A stretch of DNA of 38,213 nt from Loktanella atrilutea (GCF_900128995.1 NZ_FQUE01000017.1:1-38213); one strand, 5' to 3'; counted from the first letter of the stretch, positions 1-8,896 are shown. The notes: a model not told the origin generated them from the sequence alone. Made by a program: numbers and translations.

Positions 1-263
1 CGGATGTCCACCGCCACATCGAAGATCTCACCCACCAGCACCCGCACAATCTTGGCCTGTGCATGGGGTGGCGCCTGGAAATGCAGGCCGCGCACCGTAC
101 CGGCCTCGCGGCTCCAGCTCTGGTTGTCCTGCACGAAGACCGTATCGATCCCAAGACCCGCCAACGTGTGACGGTTGTAGGTCTCCTGAAACGACCCGCG
201 ATTGTCGGAAAACCGGCGCGGAATCAGTGTCAAGACGCCCGCGATATCTGTCGTCTCAATCAT
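1..263 (-). CDS. rfbC: dTDP-4-dehydrorhamnose 3,5-epimerase, N-terminal part (cut by window edge)
   Basis: Reading the minus strand from the ATG at 263 gives an open frame to the window edge (about 87 residues) with no stop. It contains the hallmarks of the RmlC/RfbC cupin epimerase: an N-terminal 'PRRFSDNRGSF.E.YN' segment, 'VQDNQSWS' and 'GTVRGLHFQ.PP..QAK.VRV..G.I.DVAVDIR'. In the family, the GLHFQ histidine lies in the active site. RfbC epimerises C3 and C5 of dTDP-4-keto-6-deoxyglucose on the way to dTDP-L-rhamnose. It sits next to glycosyltransferases, consistent with a rhamnose-containing polymer. The C-terminal half and the other rml/rfb genes would lie left of the window. Start choice follows the family N-terminus. 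Confidence 0.93.
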   Translation of the reverse strand, partial: MIETTDIAGVLTLIPRRFSDNRGSFQETYNRHTLAGLGIDTVFVQDNQSWSREAGTVRGLHFQAPPHAQAKIVRVLVGEIFDVAVDI

Positions 264-397
264 CTTTACGCCATCCCTGTGTCGCCGGTCGTCTCAAGGA
301 ACCCGTCACGCCAACTCTATACTCTTTTGCTGGTAAACCGTCATCCATCCCGCGCGCCTTTGGGTACACGCCTGCGCCTCGAATTGCGACCCCCATG

Positions 398-1315
398 TCA
401 GCTGTTCAGGGGCCTCTCTCCCAGCAGCGCCTGTCGCAGCATCCAATAAGCCCGCAACACCCGCAATTTCAGCAGAACGATCACGCAGCTTATCCGTTCG
501 CCCTTTGCAAGCGCCGGATGTCGCAGGACGCGCGGCACATGCACGGGGGCCGAGGCCAGCACCGCTAGCGCCCGGAACCCCCAGCGGACCCGCGCCGCCG
601 CACCTGTGCCGCCAGCGAAATAATTTTCCGCCGTGGTGCGCCGCCATTTGCGCCGCAGCGCCGCCCAGTCGTTGCGGGTGGGATGGGCGACGGCCAGTTC
701 GGGGTGATAAGCAATCGGCCAGCCGCGGGCGACAGCACGCTGACACCAGTCGGAATCCTCGACCATCGTGCCATCGAAAGGCCCGGTATCATCAAATACG
801 ACCCGGGTGGTCAGCAGATTGGCGGTGACCGAGAAATTCTTGCGCGTGATGTACGTCTTTTGTGGAAAAGCGAACACTGTCTCAAAGGCTTCGGCACCTG
901 ATCGCGGCGGCGGCGTTTCATCGAACAGATCGACGCGGCCGCCGATGATGCCATCGGACCCACACAGGGCTAGCGCCGTCCGCAGCCAGTCCGGCCCAGG
1001 CACACAATCCGCATCGATGAAAAACAGGTTGGGTGCCGTGGTGGCACCTACCCCGGTATTGCGGGCTGCGGCAGCGCCTCTGCGCGGCTCCGTCAGAAAG
1101 CGAACGTCCGGGCGGACGTCGCGGGCGGGATCAAGCCGTTCGCGGGAGCCGTTGTCGACCACCACCACTTCCACCACACCGCCAGCCGGAAGCTGTGGCG
1201 CCAGGGCAGCCAGACATTTCGTCAGGCGGGTGACATCGTTGAAGTGCGGTATGATGATCGCCGCCCGGGGCGCCCGCGCACCTGTGCCGGGCGGAGTGTC
1301 ATGCGGGTCGGGCAT
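398..1315 (-). CDS. family 2 glycosyltransferase
   Basis: This 305-residue protein has a GT-A fold: the nucleotide-binding opening 'AAIIIPHFND' near residue 18, 'VVVDNGS' near 51, 'RGAAAARNTG' near 79 and the metal-binding DAD at 101-103. A 'VEDSDWCQRA' acceptor-side acidic motif follows near residue 185, as in GT2 sugar transferases. There is no membrane anchor apart from a mildly hydrophobic tail, so it probably works at the inner face of the membrane on a lipid-linked glycan. It lies between rfbC and a decoration gene on the same strand, 134 bp from rfbC. Donor and acceptor cannot be deduced. The ATG at 1315 is used because the fold begins a few residues after it. Confidence 0.9.
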   Translation of the reverse strand: MPDPHDTPPGTGARAPRAAIIIPHFNDVTRLTKCLAALAPQLPAGGVVEVVVVDNGSRERLDPARDVRPDVRFLTEPRRGAAAARNTGVGATTAPNLFFIDADCVPGPDWLRTALALCGSDGIIGGRVDLFDETPPPRSGAEAFETVFAFPQKTYITRKNFSVTANLLTTRVVFDDTGPFDGTMVEDSDWCQRAVARGWPIAYHPELAVAHPTRNDWAALRRKWRRTTAENYFAGGTGAAARVRWGFRALAVLASAPVHVPRVLRHPALAKGERISCVIVLLKLRVLRAYWMLRQALLGERPLNS

Positions 1316-1698
1316 CGTGAAGCATCTCTTCTTGGCATGTCAGGACCGGGTGTCGAATATCTATGATAGGAGTTCACGTCGAAGGTCCAGTGACATGGCC
1401 TTTGCGGGGCTCGGTTTGTTGATATGCTTCTGGTCCGCGCATCGCCATACCGGCCGGCGGTCATATCAGCGCCGCACAAAGAGGCTTGATACATGGCCGC
1501 ACCTGATCACACGCTCGCGCCGTTCAAAAATCACTTGCACCAACAGGGGCATCAATAGATGAGATAGAGTCGCTCTGGGGTGATTCGTGCATTAGTGCAA
1601 TTTGCCCGTTTCGAGATCATGGAGCCCACCATCCAGAGCGAATTGATTCCGGCTGACTCGGACGGGCGTGCACAGCCACAGCCAATATTAAGCGCAAG
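1316..1698. other. intergenic stretch without recognisable gene
   Basis: About 380 bases between the GT2 gene and the acetyltransferase-sulfotransferase gene, both on the minus strand. Short open frames on both strands show no family-like sequence. The lower GC around 1540-1700 would suit a promoter for the GT2 gene, but no convincing -35/-10 pair was found. Confidence 0.4.
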
Positions 1699-3096
1699 TT
1701 ACCAGTGAGCCTCGGGATAGAGCTCGGCCATCAATGGGCCGCAACGGCGGGAAAAGATGGCGCGTTCCTGCTCCGTCCAATGCGCGACGTGATGTTTGGC
1801 ATGAAGGGCGGTATTGCTCTCCTTCGATTTGAGCGCGCTGTGTCCGGTGCCAAGAAAGGTCTGAAGGTCGCTCAGCCGGTCCGACATGTCCTCAAGGCGC
1901 ATGAACATCTTGCGGGTCTTGGGCAGATCCGCGAGATCTGCCCTGATCCTGCGGTTGACGAAATCCCAGTACCAGCAATTGCGTTCGAACGGACCCGCCG
2001 CTTGCCATTCCTCGGGTGACATCGCACCGGCAAGGTCGCCACGCGGCCTGTAGGTATGAAAGTACCAGTGCACCACATCCCAGTTCTTGTGGGAGGGGTC
2101 TGCAAACCAGCTTCGCCCCATGCCCGACGCCACGACATCGATACCCGACCGGACCAGCCAGATGAATTTCGCCTCGGGCAGAATCCGGCACAGGGGGCCG
2201 ATCAGATTGAAATATTTCTGGTCCGATTCAAGGTATGTCTTGCACGCGTCGAAATGCGACCGGTCAAGGATCATCTCTCCCAGCCGTTCTGTAATCTCTG
2301 ACTCGGAGATCTCACCATGCAGATAGTCCGTGGACAATTTCACAAGCTGCAACCGGGGTTCATGCCGGGCAACGATGGTCGCGTCGGCGCTCAGGACATC
2401 GGATATCGTCGTGCTCCCCGATCTGCCTGTGCTCGCCACGAAACAGATGTCGGGGGGGGCGGACCGCCCCGAGGGCCGATAGCCTGAAACGGTCGATAGC
2501 GGCAGCAGCCTGCCATCCTGACCTCCAAAATGGCGTTCCGCCTGGATCTCGCGATAGTGCTCCGAGTCCCGCTCGCCCAGCATGCGGAACGGCTGCGGGC
2601 CGACGATCGCAAAGGGTGGCACATCCTTGGCGATGACCGATCCCATGGCGATGATCGCGCCCTCGCCGATGGTGACCCCGGGCAGGATGCAGACATTAAT
2701 GCCGATCCAGACATTCGCGTGGATGGCGACCGGCTTCCATGCCCGGCTATTGTCATAGGGCAGAGCCTCTGCATCCCGGAACCGGTGGTCTGAGCTGTAA
2801 ATCGTGACATTTCTGGAAATATGGGTGTTCTCGCCGATCCACAGACCACCATCGGCCCGCAGATGGCAATCGCGCCCGATATGGACGTTATTGGCAATAC
2901 TCAGCCCTTTCGGGCCTTCGATGCGCACGGTGGGATCGATCCGGACAAAAGTCCCAATACTTTGAAACCGAGTCTTCAGATACGCCATCCGATGCGTGGT
3001 GGCTGTCTTTTCGACCCCCTCGAACAACCCGTAGAGAAAGACGCTGACTTTCTGCTTCAGGCGGTTTCGGGCCGTTTGCGTGTCTCGGATCTTCAT
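1699..3096 (-). CDS. fused hexapeptide acetyltransferase-sulfotransferase
   Basis: One 465-residue frame joins two enzymes. Residues about 55-175 form a left-handed beta-helix of hexapeptide repeats (IGRDCHLRADGGLWIGENTH-type turns, 'VWIGINVCILPGVTIGEGAIIAMGSV'), as in the NodL/LacA/WbbJ O-acetyltransferases. Residues about 215-465 resemble a PAPS-dependent sulfotransferase. The 5'-phosphosulfate loop 'TGRSGST' is at 223-229 and a 3'-phosphate-binding strand-helix, 'WLVRSGIDVVASG', begins at 313. The open frame extends upstream to 4149 but antisense to the next gene, so I start at the ATG at 3096, which has GGAG about ten bases upstream. Probable role: adding O-acetyl and sulfate groups to the surface polysaccharide in the cytoplasm. 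It is divergent from the GT2 gene at 3286, with 189 bp for promoters. The fusion, not the individual domains, is the unusual part. Confidence 0.88.
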   Translation of the reverse strand: MKIRDTQTARNRLKQKVSVFLYGLFEGVEKTATTHRMAYLKTRFQSIGTFVRIDPTVRIEGPKGLSIANNVHIGRDCHLRADGGLWIGENTHISRNVTIYSSDHRFRDAEALPYDNSRAWKPVAIHANVWIGINVCILPGVTIGEGAIIAMGSVIAKDVPPFAIVGPQPFRMLGERDSEHYREIQAERHFGGQDGRLLPLSTVSGYRPSGRSAPPDICFVASTGRSGSTTISDVLSADATIVARHEPRLQLVKLSTDYLHGEISESEITERLGEMILDRSHFDACKTYLESDQKYFNLIGPLCRILPEAKFIWLVRSGIDVVASGMGRSWFADPSHKNWDVVHWYFHTYRPRGDLAGAMSPEEWQAAGPFERNCWYWDFVNRRIRADLADLPKTRKMFMRLEDMSDRLSDLQTFLGTGHSALKSKESNTALHAKHHVAHWTEQERAIFSRRCGPLMAELYPEAHW

Positions 3097-3285
3097 GGTT
3101 CTGGAGCTCCAATCTGCCGGGGCCGTGATACAGGATGATGCTGCAGTTGCACATGTCGATCTCGGTCCGGTCGTCATCTCTCTTGCCGTGTTCCGGTCCG
3201 GGCGGCCCGGGCTTGCTTGCCAATTGTCGTCAGATGGCGAAAAAGGGTCTTGTCCGCGCCGATCTGAATCGAAAGAAACAAGAGC

Positions 3286-4206
3286 ATGTCTTCCCGTCTG
3301 GCCGTCGTCATCCCCTGCTTCAACGCCGCCCCTTGGATTGCTAGGACGATCGATTCGGTCCTTGATCAGGACCATCCGGGCACGCAGGTCATCGTTGTCG
3401 ACGACGGCTCCACCGATGGCTCTGTCGCTGCGGTGCGGGCCTTCGGTGACCGCGTGACCCTGCTGACCGGCCCCAACCGCGGCGCCTGCCACGCCCGCAA
3501 CGCCGGCCACGCCATCGCGGTCGAACGGGGTGCGGATTACGTGGTGTTTCTGGACGCCGACGATTATTTCGAAGGCGGGATACTGGCCGCCGCCGCCGGA
3601 CTGGCACAGGCTAAGGGCGCGGACATGGTGCTGTCGGACATGCATCTGGAATACGACGACGGCCACCGTAACCTGCGCCACCGCTACACTGGTCTCATCG
3701 CGCCAGAGACCTTCTTTATCGGCTGGATGAGCGGTGATTACGTCAACCCGCCGGGCATCTTGTGGCGCACAAGTTTCGTGACCGAGGTGGGCGGCTGGGA
3801 CGAAAGCCTTGCGCGGGCGCAGGATCTCGAATTCACCTTGCGCGCCCTGCTGTCCCGACCCCTGATCTGGAAGAATGATACCGGGGCCGCGATCCACGCC
3901 CGAATTAACCCCAACTCGATCACAAGCAACCAGTCGCTGCGCGCGCTCGACAGCCGGTTCCGCGCCAATGCAGGGCTGGTGGATAAGGTGCGTGGCACCT
4001 CCTTCGCCCCGGCGATCCCGCTGATCTGCCAAGAAATTTACTTCGTCGCCCGCGCCGCCTTCAAGGCTGGCGAGACGGAACTGGGCCGCCGCGCCTTGGC
4101 CTTTGCCCGGGCGCAAGGCTACCGCGACCATCCCGGCACCCGGTCGCACCGGCTGATCGCGGAGATTCTGGGGCTCGAAACCAAGGTCAGGCTCTGGAAG
4201 CGCTGA
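3286..4206 (+). CDS. family 2 glycosyltransferase
   Basis: This 306-residue protein starts with the classical GT2 segment 'LAVVIPCFNAAPWIARTIDSVL', followed by 'VIVVDDGSTDGS' near residue 35, 'RGACHARNAG' near 65 and the metal-binding DADD at 90-93. A 'GGWDESLARAQDLEFTLR' stretch near residue 170 matches the catalytic-base region of EpsO/WcaA-like transferases. No transmembrane segment is obvious. It is the only plus-strand gene in the left block and diverges from the acetyltransferase-sulfotransferase gene, so it likely has its own promoter in 3097-3285. Substrate unknown; assignment to the polysaccharide pathway is from context. Confidence 0.9.
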   Translation: MSSRLAVVIPCFNAAPWIARTIDSVLDQDHPGTQVIVVDDGSTDGSVAAVRAFGDRVTLLTGPNRGACHARNAGHAIAVERGADYVVFLDADDYFEGGILAAAAGLAQAKGADMVLSDMHLEYDDGHRNLRHRYTGLIAPETFFIGWMSGDYVNPPGILWRTSFVTEVGGWDESLARAQDLEFTLRALLSRPLIWKNDTGAAIHARINPNSITSNQSLRALDSRFRANAGLVDKVRGTSFAPAIPLICQEIYFVARAAFKAGETELGRRALAFARAQGYRDHPGTRSHRLIAEILGLETKVRLWKR

Positions 4207-4263
4207 CGGTGCAGACCCCGCGCTGACGGTCAGGCCGCACGGGGCCGCACGGCGCGAAATCTA

Positions 4264-4665
4264 TCAACCGAACTGCAACGCGCCGGCCAGTGCTCCTCCG
4301 CCTGCGGCAAGAGCGTGCCCTTTCAGATCGACCGGCCAAAGGGTTAGCCCCGCCGGGATAACTGCCAGATCCGTCGTGCCCACAGGTTGTAATCGCCGCT
4401 GCCGGTCCCGGCACCTGCGGACCGGTCATTTACGGAACTGACCACCAGCGGCGTGTCACCCGTACCGGCCGTCAATCCGGTAGGCAGGATGTCCCCGAGT
4501 CACCACATCGGATAGGCCGCCACGTCTGCATTGCTCCGGCTCTCGTCCTGCAGGGTCGTGTTCCCCAGCGCACTGACGCCATCGCGCACGGACCAGTTGC
4601 CAGCCCGCGCCGGGTTCGTCGTCTCGCCGTCATAGGCAAAGAAATCACCCACCTTGTTGTCTAAT
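4264..4665 (-). pseudogene. C-terminal relic of a right-handed beta-helix protein
   Basis: The minus strand carries protein-like sequence broken over three frames. One segment contains 'VGDFFAYDGETTNPARAGNW' and 'ALGNTTLQ'. After an in-frame stop at 4500-4502 it resumes with 'LGDILPTGLTAGTGDTPLVV'. It resumes again in another frame with 'IPAGLTLWPVDLKGHAL' and ends 'AGALQFG' before a stop at 4264-4266. The ending (D-x-x-G, then A-G-A-L-Q-F) resembles the closing motif of secreted beta-helix proteins, such as 'MTGRP...LGAFE' in the intact gene at 10167-11480. This points to a dead polysaccharide lyase- or epimerase-like gene whose 5' part was lost to the adjoining mobile DNA. Both family and extent are inferred by eye. 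Confidence 0.45.
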
Positions 4666-4743
4666 CGTTCAAGGCAATTTTCGGGTCTTCTATCGTATCT
4701 GTCCGCTGTGGCTGCTCTGACGGGCGGAAACCGAGGCTGATAG

Positions 4744-4812
4744 TGTCCACCACGGATAGTGGACATTTTGAGGCACTCCATGGCGGGTAAGAAGGGTAAG
4801 AAGAAGCGGTTC
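4744..4812 (+). mobile_element. end of an insertion sequence with a truncated OrfA start
   Basis: A perfect 7-base inverted repeat, TGTCCAC at 4744-4750 and GTGGACA at 4759-4765 around an 8-base spacer, precedes a tiny frame starting at 4781. That frame encodes a very basic N-terminus (MAGKKGKKKRF) and then stops. A lysine-rich start like this occurs in the small OrfA/TnpA proteins of IS66-type elements. The frame breaks off exactly where the repeated segment (copy A) begins, so it is probably the stump of an element that was overwritten. Family assignment is weak. Confidence 0.35.
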
Positions 4813-5127
4813 TGACGCTGCATGCGATGTGGCGCACGAATACGCCTTTCAGGGAGGCAAAGATGGCGTAACGCAGCCAAAGATACGAATACGTCGCTGA
4901 TCTTCAGCACGACGGAGTGCGTCCTTCCGGGACGCACAGCGAGGGTAAGATCGCTCCCGGGCGTGCGGCAACAGACCGCGCACACCACTTCGATCCACCC
5001 GACCCTAAACGCAAACATGCGGCGTCCTCAGCGACGACCGCGGAGAGAACCCAAGAGCCCGGCACGTATGATGAACCGCAAAAAGGTCAGCACTTGACGA
5101 GGGCGATTAGAGAACGCCCCGGGACAC
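4813..5127 (+). repeat. long direct repeat, copy A
   Basis: This ~315-base segment recurs at 22964-23278 in the same orientation with roughly nine of ten bases identical by eye. Conserved blocks include 'CACGAATACGCCTTTCAGGG', 'GGACGC.CAGCGAGGGT' and a long perfect stretch around 5003-5110. Both copies lie directly upstream of an IS66-type transposase tail. No family-like protein is evident in any frame. The copies bracket about 18 kb of polysaccharide genes. It could be part of a degenerate IS66-like element or an unrelated repeat that travelled with it. Confidence 0.8.
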
Positions 5128-5135
5128 TATCCAGC

Positions 5136-5376
5136 ATGCCCGCTAACAACATCTGCGAGCGGTCAATCAGGCCCCTGACTCTCGGACGGAAAAACTACCT
5201 CTTCATGGGCTCGGAAGGTGGCGGCAAGGCCGCGGCTGTCGCTTACAAGCTCGTTGAGACCCCGCATGAACAACGTCAATCCCGAAGCCTGGCTCACTTG
5301 GGTTCTCGAACGGATCGCCGATCACAAGATCAACCTTATCGGTGAACTCGCACCTTGGAACTGGATGCCGAAATAG
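5136..5376 (+). pseudogene. IS66-family transposase C-terminal relic
   Basis: The frame encodes '[20 protein letters not shown]' and '[17 protein letters not shown]', the signature of the C-terminal end of IS66 TnpC transposases. After a frameshift near 5268 it continues with '[20 protein letters not shown]' and an 'LAPWNW' ending before TAG at 5374-5376. Everything upstream (the DDE catalytic core and the TnpA/TnpB partners) is missing, so it is inactive. A degenerate right end resembling an IS66 terminus (ACCGGACGG) follows near 5393. A second such tail lies at 23366-23572. Confidence 0.82.
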
Positions 5377-5599
5377 GCGGCAACCGCTGCAAGACCGGAC
5401 GGATACCTTCTATCTCATGGTGTTCCCATTGCGTGTCTTCGAGGTCAGATATTCAGATCTGCCTCACAATGGCGCCATGCTTGAAAGTCTCTCCATGTGA
5501 TTCACGCTGTCATCGCCAATCTCGCGGCATGCAGCAAAGCGCGTCTCGAGATGACTTTGGCCAGACCCGGAACGTGTTTGACGTTCGGTTGTCTCAAAA

Positions 5600-6632
5600 T
5601 TATGTGGCGAAGCTCCTGTTCTCGAACATCGTGTTGGTTTTCCACATGGTCAGAAGCGTGATGGCCAGCTTGCGCGCCATGGCGACGCGGGCCTTCCACT
5701 TCCCTGATCGCGCACTCAGTCTCAAACCCCACTGCTTCAACGCAATGGATGGTGACGCGCGATACAGGATCACTGTGGCCGCCGCGAACAGAATCTTGCG
5801 GGTCAAGCGATCTCCTGTCTTTGAGATCCGCCCGCCAATGTCGACTGCGCCCGACTGATAGCGCTTGGGCGTCAGCCCAAGATAGGCACCGACGTCGCAG
5901 GCTGACCGGAACCGAGTTGGGTCGTCCACTGCCGTCACTAAGGCGATCGCCATAAGACTGCCGACACCTGGGCACTTGAGACGATCCGGCAGGCCGCGTC
6001 TTATCGTGCGAAGCGTGCAAGTTGCCAATCAAATGCCGGCGCTGGCCCTTGAGCCCGGACAGCACCGACAGAGGGCCTTCGAACTGATTGCGCAAAACGG
6101 CATCGTCCGGCAATGCGCGATGCACTGACTGCTCGAAGACCTCCCCTTTGCTCGCCGATAGCTGTAACCCGAAAGTCTTGGCCAAGCCTCTGATCTGGTT
6201 GATCATCATCGTGCACATTCGAACGATGCGCTCCCGCTCCGTCAGAACGCCACGCATGCGGCAACGGTCAAAGGACTTGATCGCCACTGGTTCATACCAC
6301 CCACTGTGCACCAGTCGGGCGAGCCCGAAGGCATCGTTGCGATCCTTTTTGTTGGCTTGCAACTTCAAGGCAGCGGCACGCCGGGCGTGAATGCAGTCGG
6401 CCGCGATCCCTCTGTCGCGCAAGGCATGCCAAAGCCAGACAGCTTGAGGCCCAGTCTCTATACCGGCGCTAATGAGATCAGATGCCTTCTCAAGAATGAT
6501 CGCTGCAATGGCATCGGCCGAACTGGGCACGCTGCCTTCCCAAACACGTTGCCCGGCATCGTCCATAATGCAGATGGCCGTTTCCTTTATAGACACATCG
6601 AGTCCCACAAAATGCTTCACCTTCTCCTCCAT
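5600..6632 (-). pseudogene. IS110-family transposase, frameshifted
   Basis: From the ATG at 6632 the protein begins 'MEEKVKHFVGLDVSIKETAICIMDD', the N-terminal DEDD nuclease-like domain of IS110 transposases. It continues through 'AGIETGPQAVWLWHALRDRG', 'KKDRNDAFGLARLVHSGWY' and 'LTERERIVRMCTMMINQIRG'. Near 6010-6030 the frame shifts, and the C-terminal transposase_20 domain continues in another frame ('CPGVGSLMAIALVTAVDDP', 'FRSACDVGAYLGLTPKRYQS', 'SKTGDRLTRKILFAAA'), ending at 5600. Combined length is about 340 residues, normal for the family. A single indel therefore inactivates an otherwise complete gene. IS110 elements lack obvious terminal inverted repeats, so exact ends are not called. 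Confidence 0.88.
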
Positions 6633-6649
6633 GCTGATGAAAGCGGTAC

Positions 6650-7005
6650 CCACACTGCCGTCAATTCGCCTGCACGGTGCAGTTTCGCCAGCATCATCGC
6701 ATCGCGGCCGTCCGTCTTCACCCGGTCGCCCGCCTTTACGGGAATGAGTGAGGGGGCGACCACGATGCAGTCATGCCTCAACTCGACAAGCTGGCGATGC
6801 AGGCCATAGCCGCATGGCCCAGCCTCATAGCAGAAATGCAGACGACGTCCGCCAGCGCTGAACTTCTCCACCAGCTTTCGGATGTGATCGGCTGGTGCGG
6901 AACCGTCCGCCAGTGGCGGACCTCACCACCACGCCCATCTTGTGCGACTGCGACCGAGATTGTCGCCTTGTGGACATCCAGCCCAATAAACGTACTATCA
7001 TGCAT
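6650..7005 (-). pseudogene. second IS110-family transposase, N-terminal fragment
   Basis: From the ATG at 7005 the product begins 'MHDSTFIGLDVHKATISVAV', a different IS110 subgroup from its neighbour. It runs to 'HWRTVPHQP' near 6890, where a frameshift occurs. It then continues as 'HFCYEAGPCGYGLHRQLVEL', 'VVAPSLIPVKAGDRVKTDGR' and 'LAKLHRAGELTAVWVP', stopping being recognisable at about 6650, next to the other IS110 gene. Only the DEDD N-terminal domain remains. The geometry suggests the 5600-6632 element inserted into or replaced the 3' part of this one. Confidence 0.82.
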
Positions 7006-7296
7006 CTGGTCTCTCGCCCATTCTTGAGGCTCGGCACCAGCCAATCCTGTGCAACCCTCAAACGGAGAATGCCGCGGGAGCGGCTACCGGCCTAGTCAGT
7101 TCACACCGCGATCATGGGGTCTAAAGCCCCGGCGGCTCCGTCGGGGTCTGGCGCTGCCCCTGACGGACAACGGCAGGCGGGGTCCAAGGGCGTCACTGCA
7201 GACAGGCCCGACGATATGAAAAGGGTCTGAACAAGCGCTGACGGCACCGCGCGGTGTCTGCGTCCGCCGCTGCGACGGACGACGCGGGCGGCAGGA

Positions 7297-8808
7297 TCAG
7301 CGGCGGAGGATTTGCAGCACCTTTGCCACATCGTCTCGCAGCCCCGCGTCGCTCATCAGCCGCAGGGCATAAAGCAGGGCCAGAACCGCCACGACCACAA
7401 GCGCCTCCTGCAGTGCATAATCCAGCGTTAGCATCCGGCGCACGGCCATCAGCAGCGCTAGCGATAAGGTCGCGAACAGCGCCTCGCCCAGTAGCGCACT
7501 ACGCAGTGAGGCCAGTGTCAGTGGTGTGCAGCGCAACACCAGCGCCGCTAGGATCGGTCCCTGCACGAAGGCCAGCGTCACTACATAGGCCGCGACCAAA
7601 CCGACCACCCCCAGTCGGCTACCGATGAACAGCGCCAGGATCAACAGCGAGGTGCCGAAGATTCGGAACTTGAACAGGGCCTTGCTTTGCCCGCAAGCGA
7701 CCATGACCCAGCTGAAGCTGCTCAGCGTCAGGGCGGTCAGCGGCAGCAGGCCAAGCCAGGCCAGGATCGGCGCCGCCGCGGTCCAGTCCGATCCCAGCAT
7801 GACGCGTACCAGCACATCCGCACAGGAACAGAAGATCAGGCCGATCGGCACCATAATCAGGTTCGCCCGGCTGATCTGCCGCACGTACATCGCCCGAAAG
7901 GCCGCCGGATCGCCCTGCAACCGGCTCAGCGCGGGGATAAAGGCCCCGGACAAGGGCGATGCGATCCGCCGCAGCGGCATCTGCGCGATGGTCTGCGAGC
8001 GGAAGAACAGCGCCGCGTCGATCTGGGTAAACATCCGCCCGATAACGATGACCTGCATGTTACGGGCGAATTCCCCCAGCAGCCGCTCTCCGGCCAGGAA
8101 TCCGCCGAAGTTCAGCGCCGCCCGCGCCTCGCCAAAGCGGCAGCTTAGCGGGCTCGACGGCAGCCAGCGCGACACTACCAACAGGTAGATCAGGTTCAGG
8201 AACTCGGCCAGCACCAGCTGGATCGCCAGCGCCCAGTACCCGGCCCCCGCCATCGCCGCCAGAATGGCGATCCCCGAGGCCGCGAAGGTTGCGCCAAGAC
8301 TGCCGACCTCGATCTGGCGAATCCGCATCTGACGCCGTAGGACAGCCACATATTGCGCCGTCAGCACCGAAAAGAAAATGTAAGGCGACATGCCGATGAA
8401 TACAGCCGTCGTCTCCGGGGTGTCATAGAACCGGGCGGCGGGCACGCCTAGCAGGGCCACGATGATGGCAAGGCTCAGCCCCAGCGCCACGTTGGTCCAC
8501 AGCAGGGTCGAGGCCAGACGGTGGGTCACATGGGGACGCTGCACCACGGCCTGTGCCAGGCCGAATTCGGACAGGCCCGATGCGATCAGCACCGCCGGCA
8601 TGGCCATGGCGACGATCCCCTGCTGGGCCGGCGGCACCAGACGCGCCAGCATGGCGGTCGATCCCAGCGCCACGGCAATCTTGGCCACGGCGAACAGCAT
8701 GACCGTGACTGCCGACCGCCCGGTCTGCCCTTCTAGCCCCCGGCCCAGGGCACTGACGTCAAAGAACCGGTCGCGGGGATCGGCCTGATCTGGGTCAACG
8801 GGGATCAT
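7297..8808 (-). CDS. Wzx-type polysaccharide flippase (MOP superfamily)
   Basis: A protein of about 503 residues with a dozen or more hydrophobic helices. It resembles the Polysacc_synt/WzxC branch of MOP exporters: 'LFAVAKIAVALGSTAMLARL', 'GIVAMAMPAVLIASGLSEFG', 'QAVVQRP', and 'RIASPLSGAFIPALSRLQGD' in the middle. Such proteins move undecaprenyl-linked repeat units across the inner membrane. The open frame begins at a TTG at 8832; I prefer the ATG at 8808, which has AGGA eight bases upstream (an ATG at 8817 is also possible). It lies downstream of the SGNH hydrolase gene on the same strand. The 290 bp after its stop are GC-rich with hairpins but no clear terminator. Confidence 0.9.
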   Translation of the reverse strand: MIPVDPDQADPRDRFFDVSALGRGLEGQTGRSAVTVMLFAVAKIAVALGSTAMLARLVPPAQQGIVAMAMPAVLIASGLSEFGLAQAVVQRPHVTHRLASTLLWTNVALGLSLAIIVALLGVPAARFYDTPETTAVFIGMSPYIFFSVLTAQYVAVLRRQMRIRQIEVGSLGATFAASGIAILAAMAGAGYWALAIQLVLAEFLNLIYLLVVSRWLPSSPLSCRFGEARAALNFGGFLAGERLLGEFARNMQVIVIGRMFTQIDAALFFRSQTIAQMPLRRIASPLSGAFIPALSRLQGDPAAFRAMYVRQISRANLIMVPIGLIFCSCADVLVRVMLGSDWTAAAPILAWLGLLPLTALTLSSFSWVMVACGQSKALFKFRIFGTSLLILALFIGSRLGVVGLVAAYVVTLAFVQGPILAALVLRCTPLTLASLRSALLGEALFATLSLALLMAVRRMLTLDYALQEALVVVAVLALLYALRLMSDAGLRDDVAKVLQILRR

Positions 8809-8896
8809 GTCGGTCATCCTGAAACGCGTCAATCCCGCCGGATTGCACTGTTGGGCGAGAGCTGTAAACGCCTAAAGCGCGCCGCACAGCCCCCGG

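Noticed and set aside
264-397. Sigma-70 promoter for rfbC on the minus strand (ATGACG ... TATAGA)
   Set aside because: The -10 is acceptable but the -35 match is poor, so it was not listed as a feature.
3097-4149. Minus-strand extension of the acetyltransferase-sulfotransferase frame up to 4149
   Set aside because: It is antisense to a clear GT2 gene and shows no protein family; the ATG at 3096 has a Shine-Dalgarno site and begins just before family homology.
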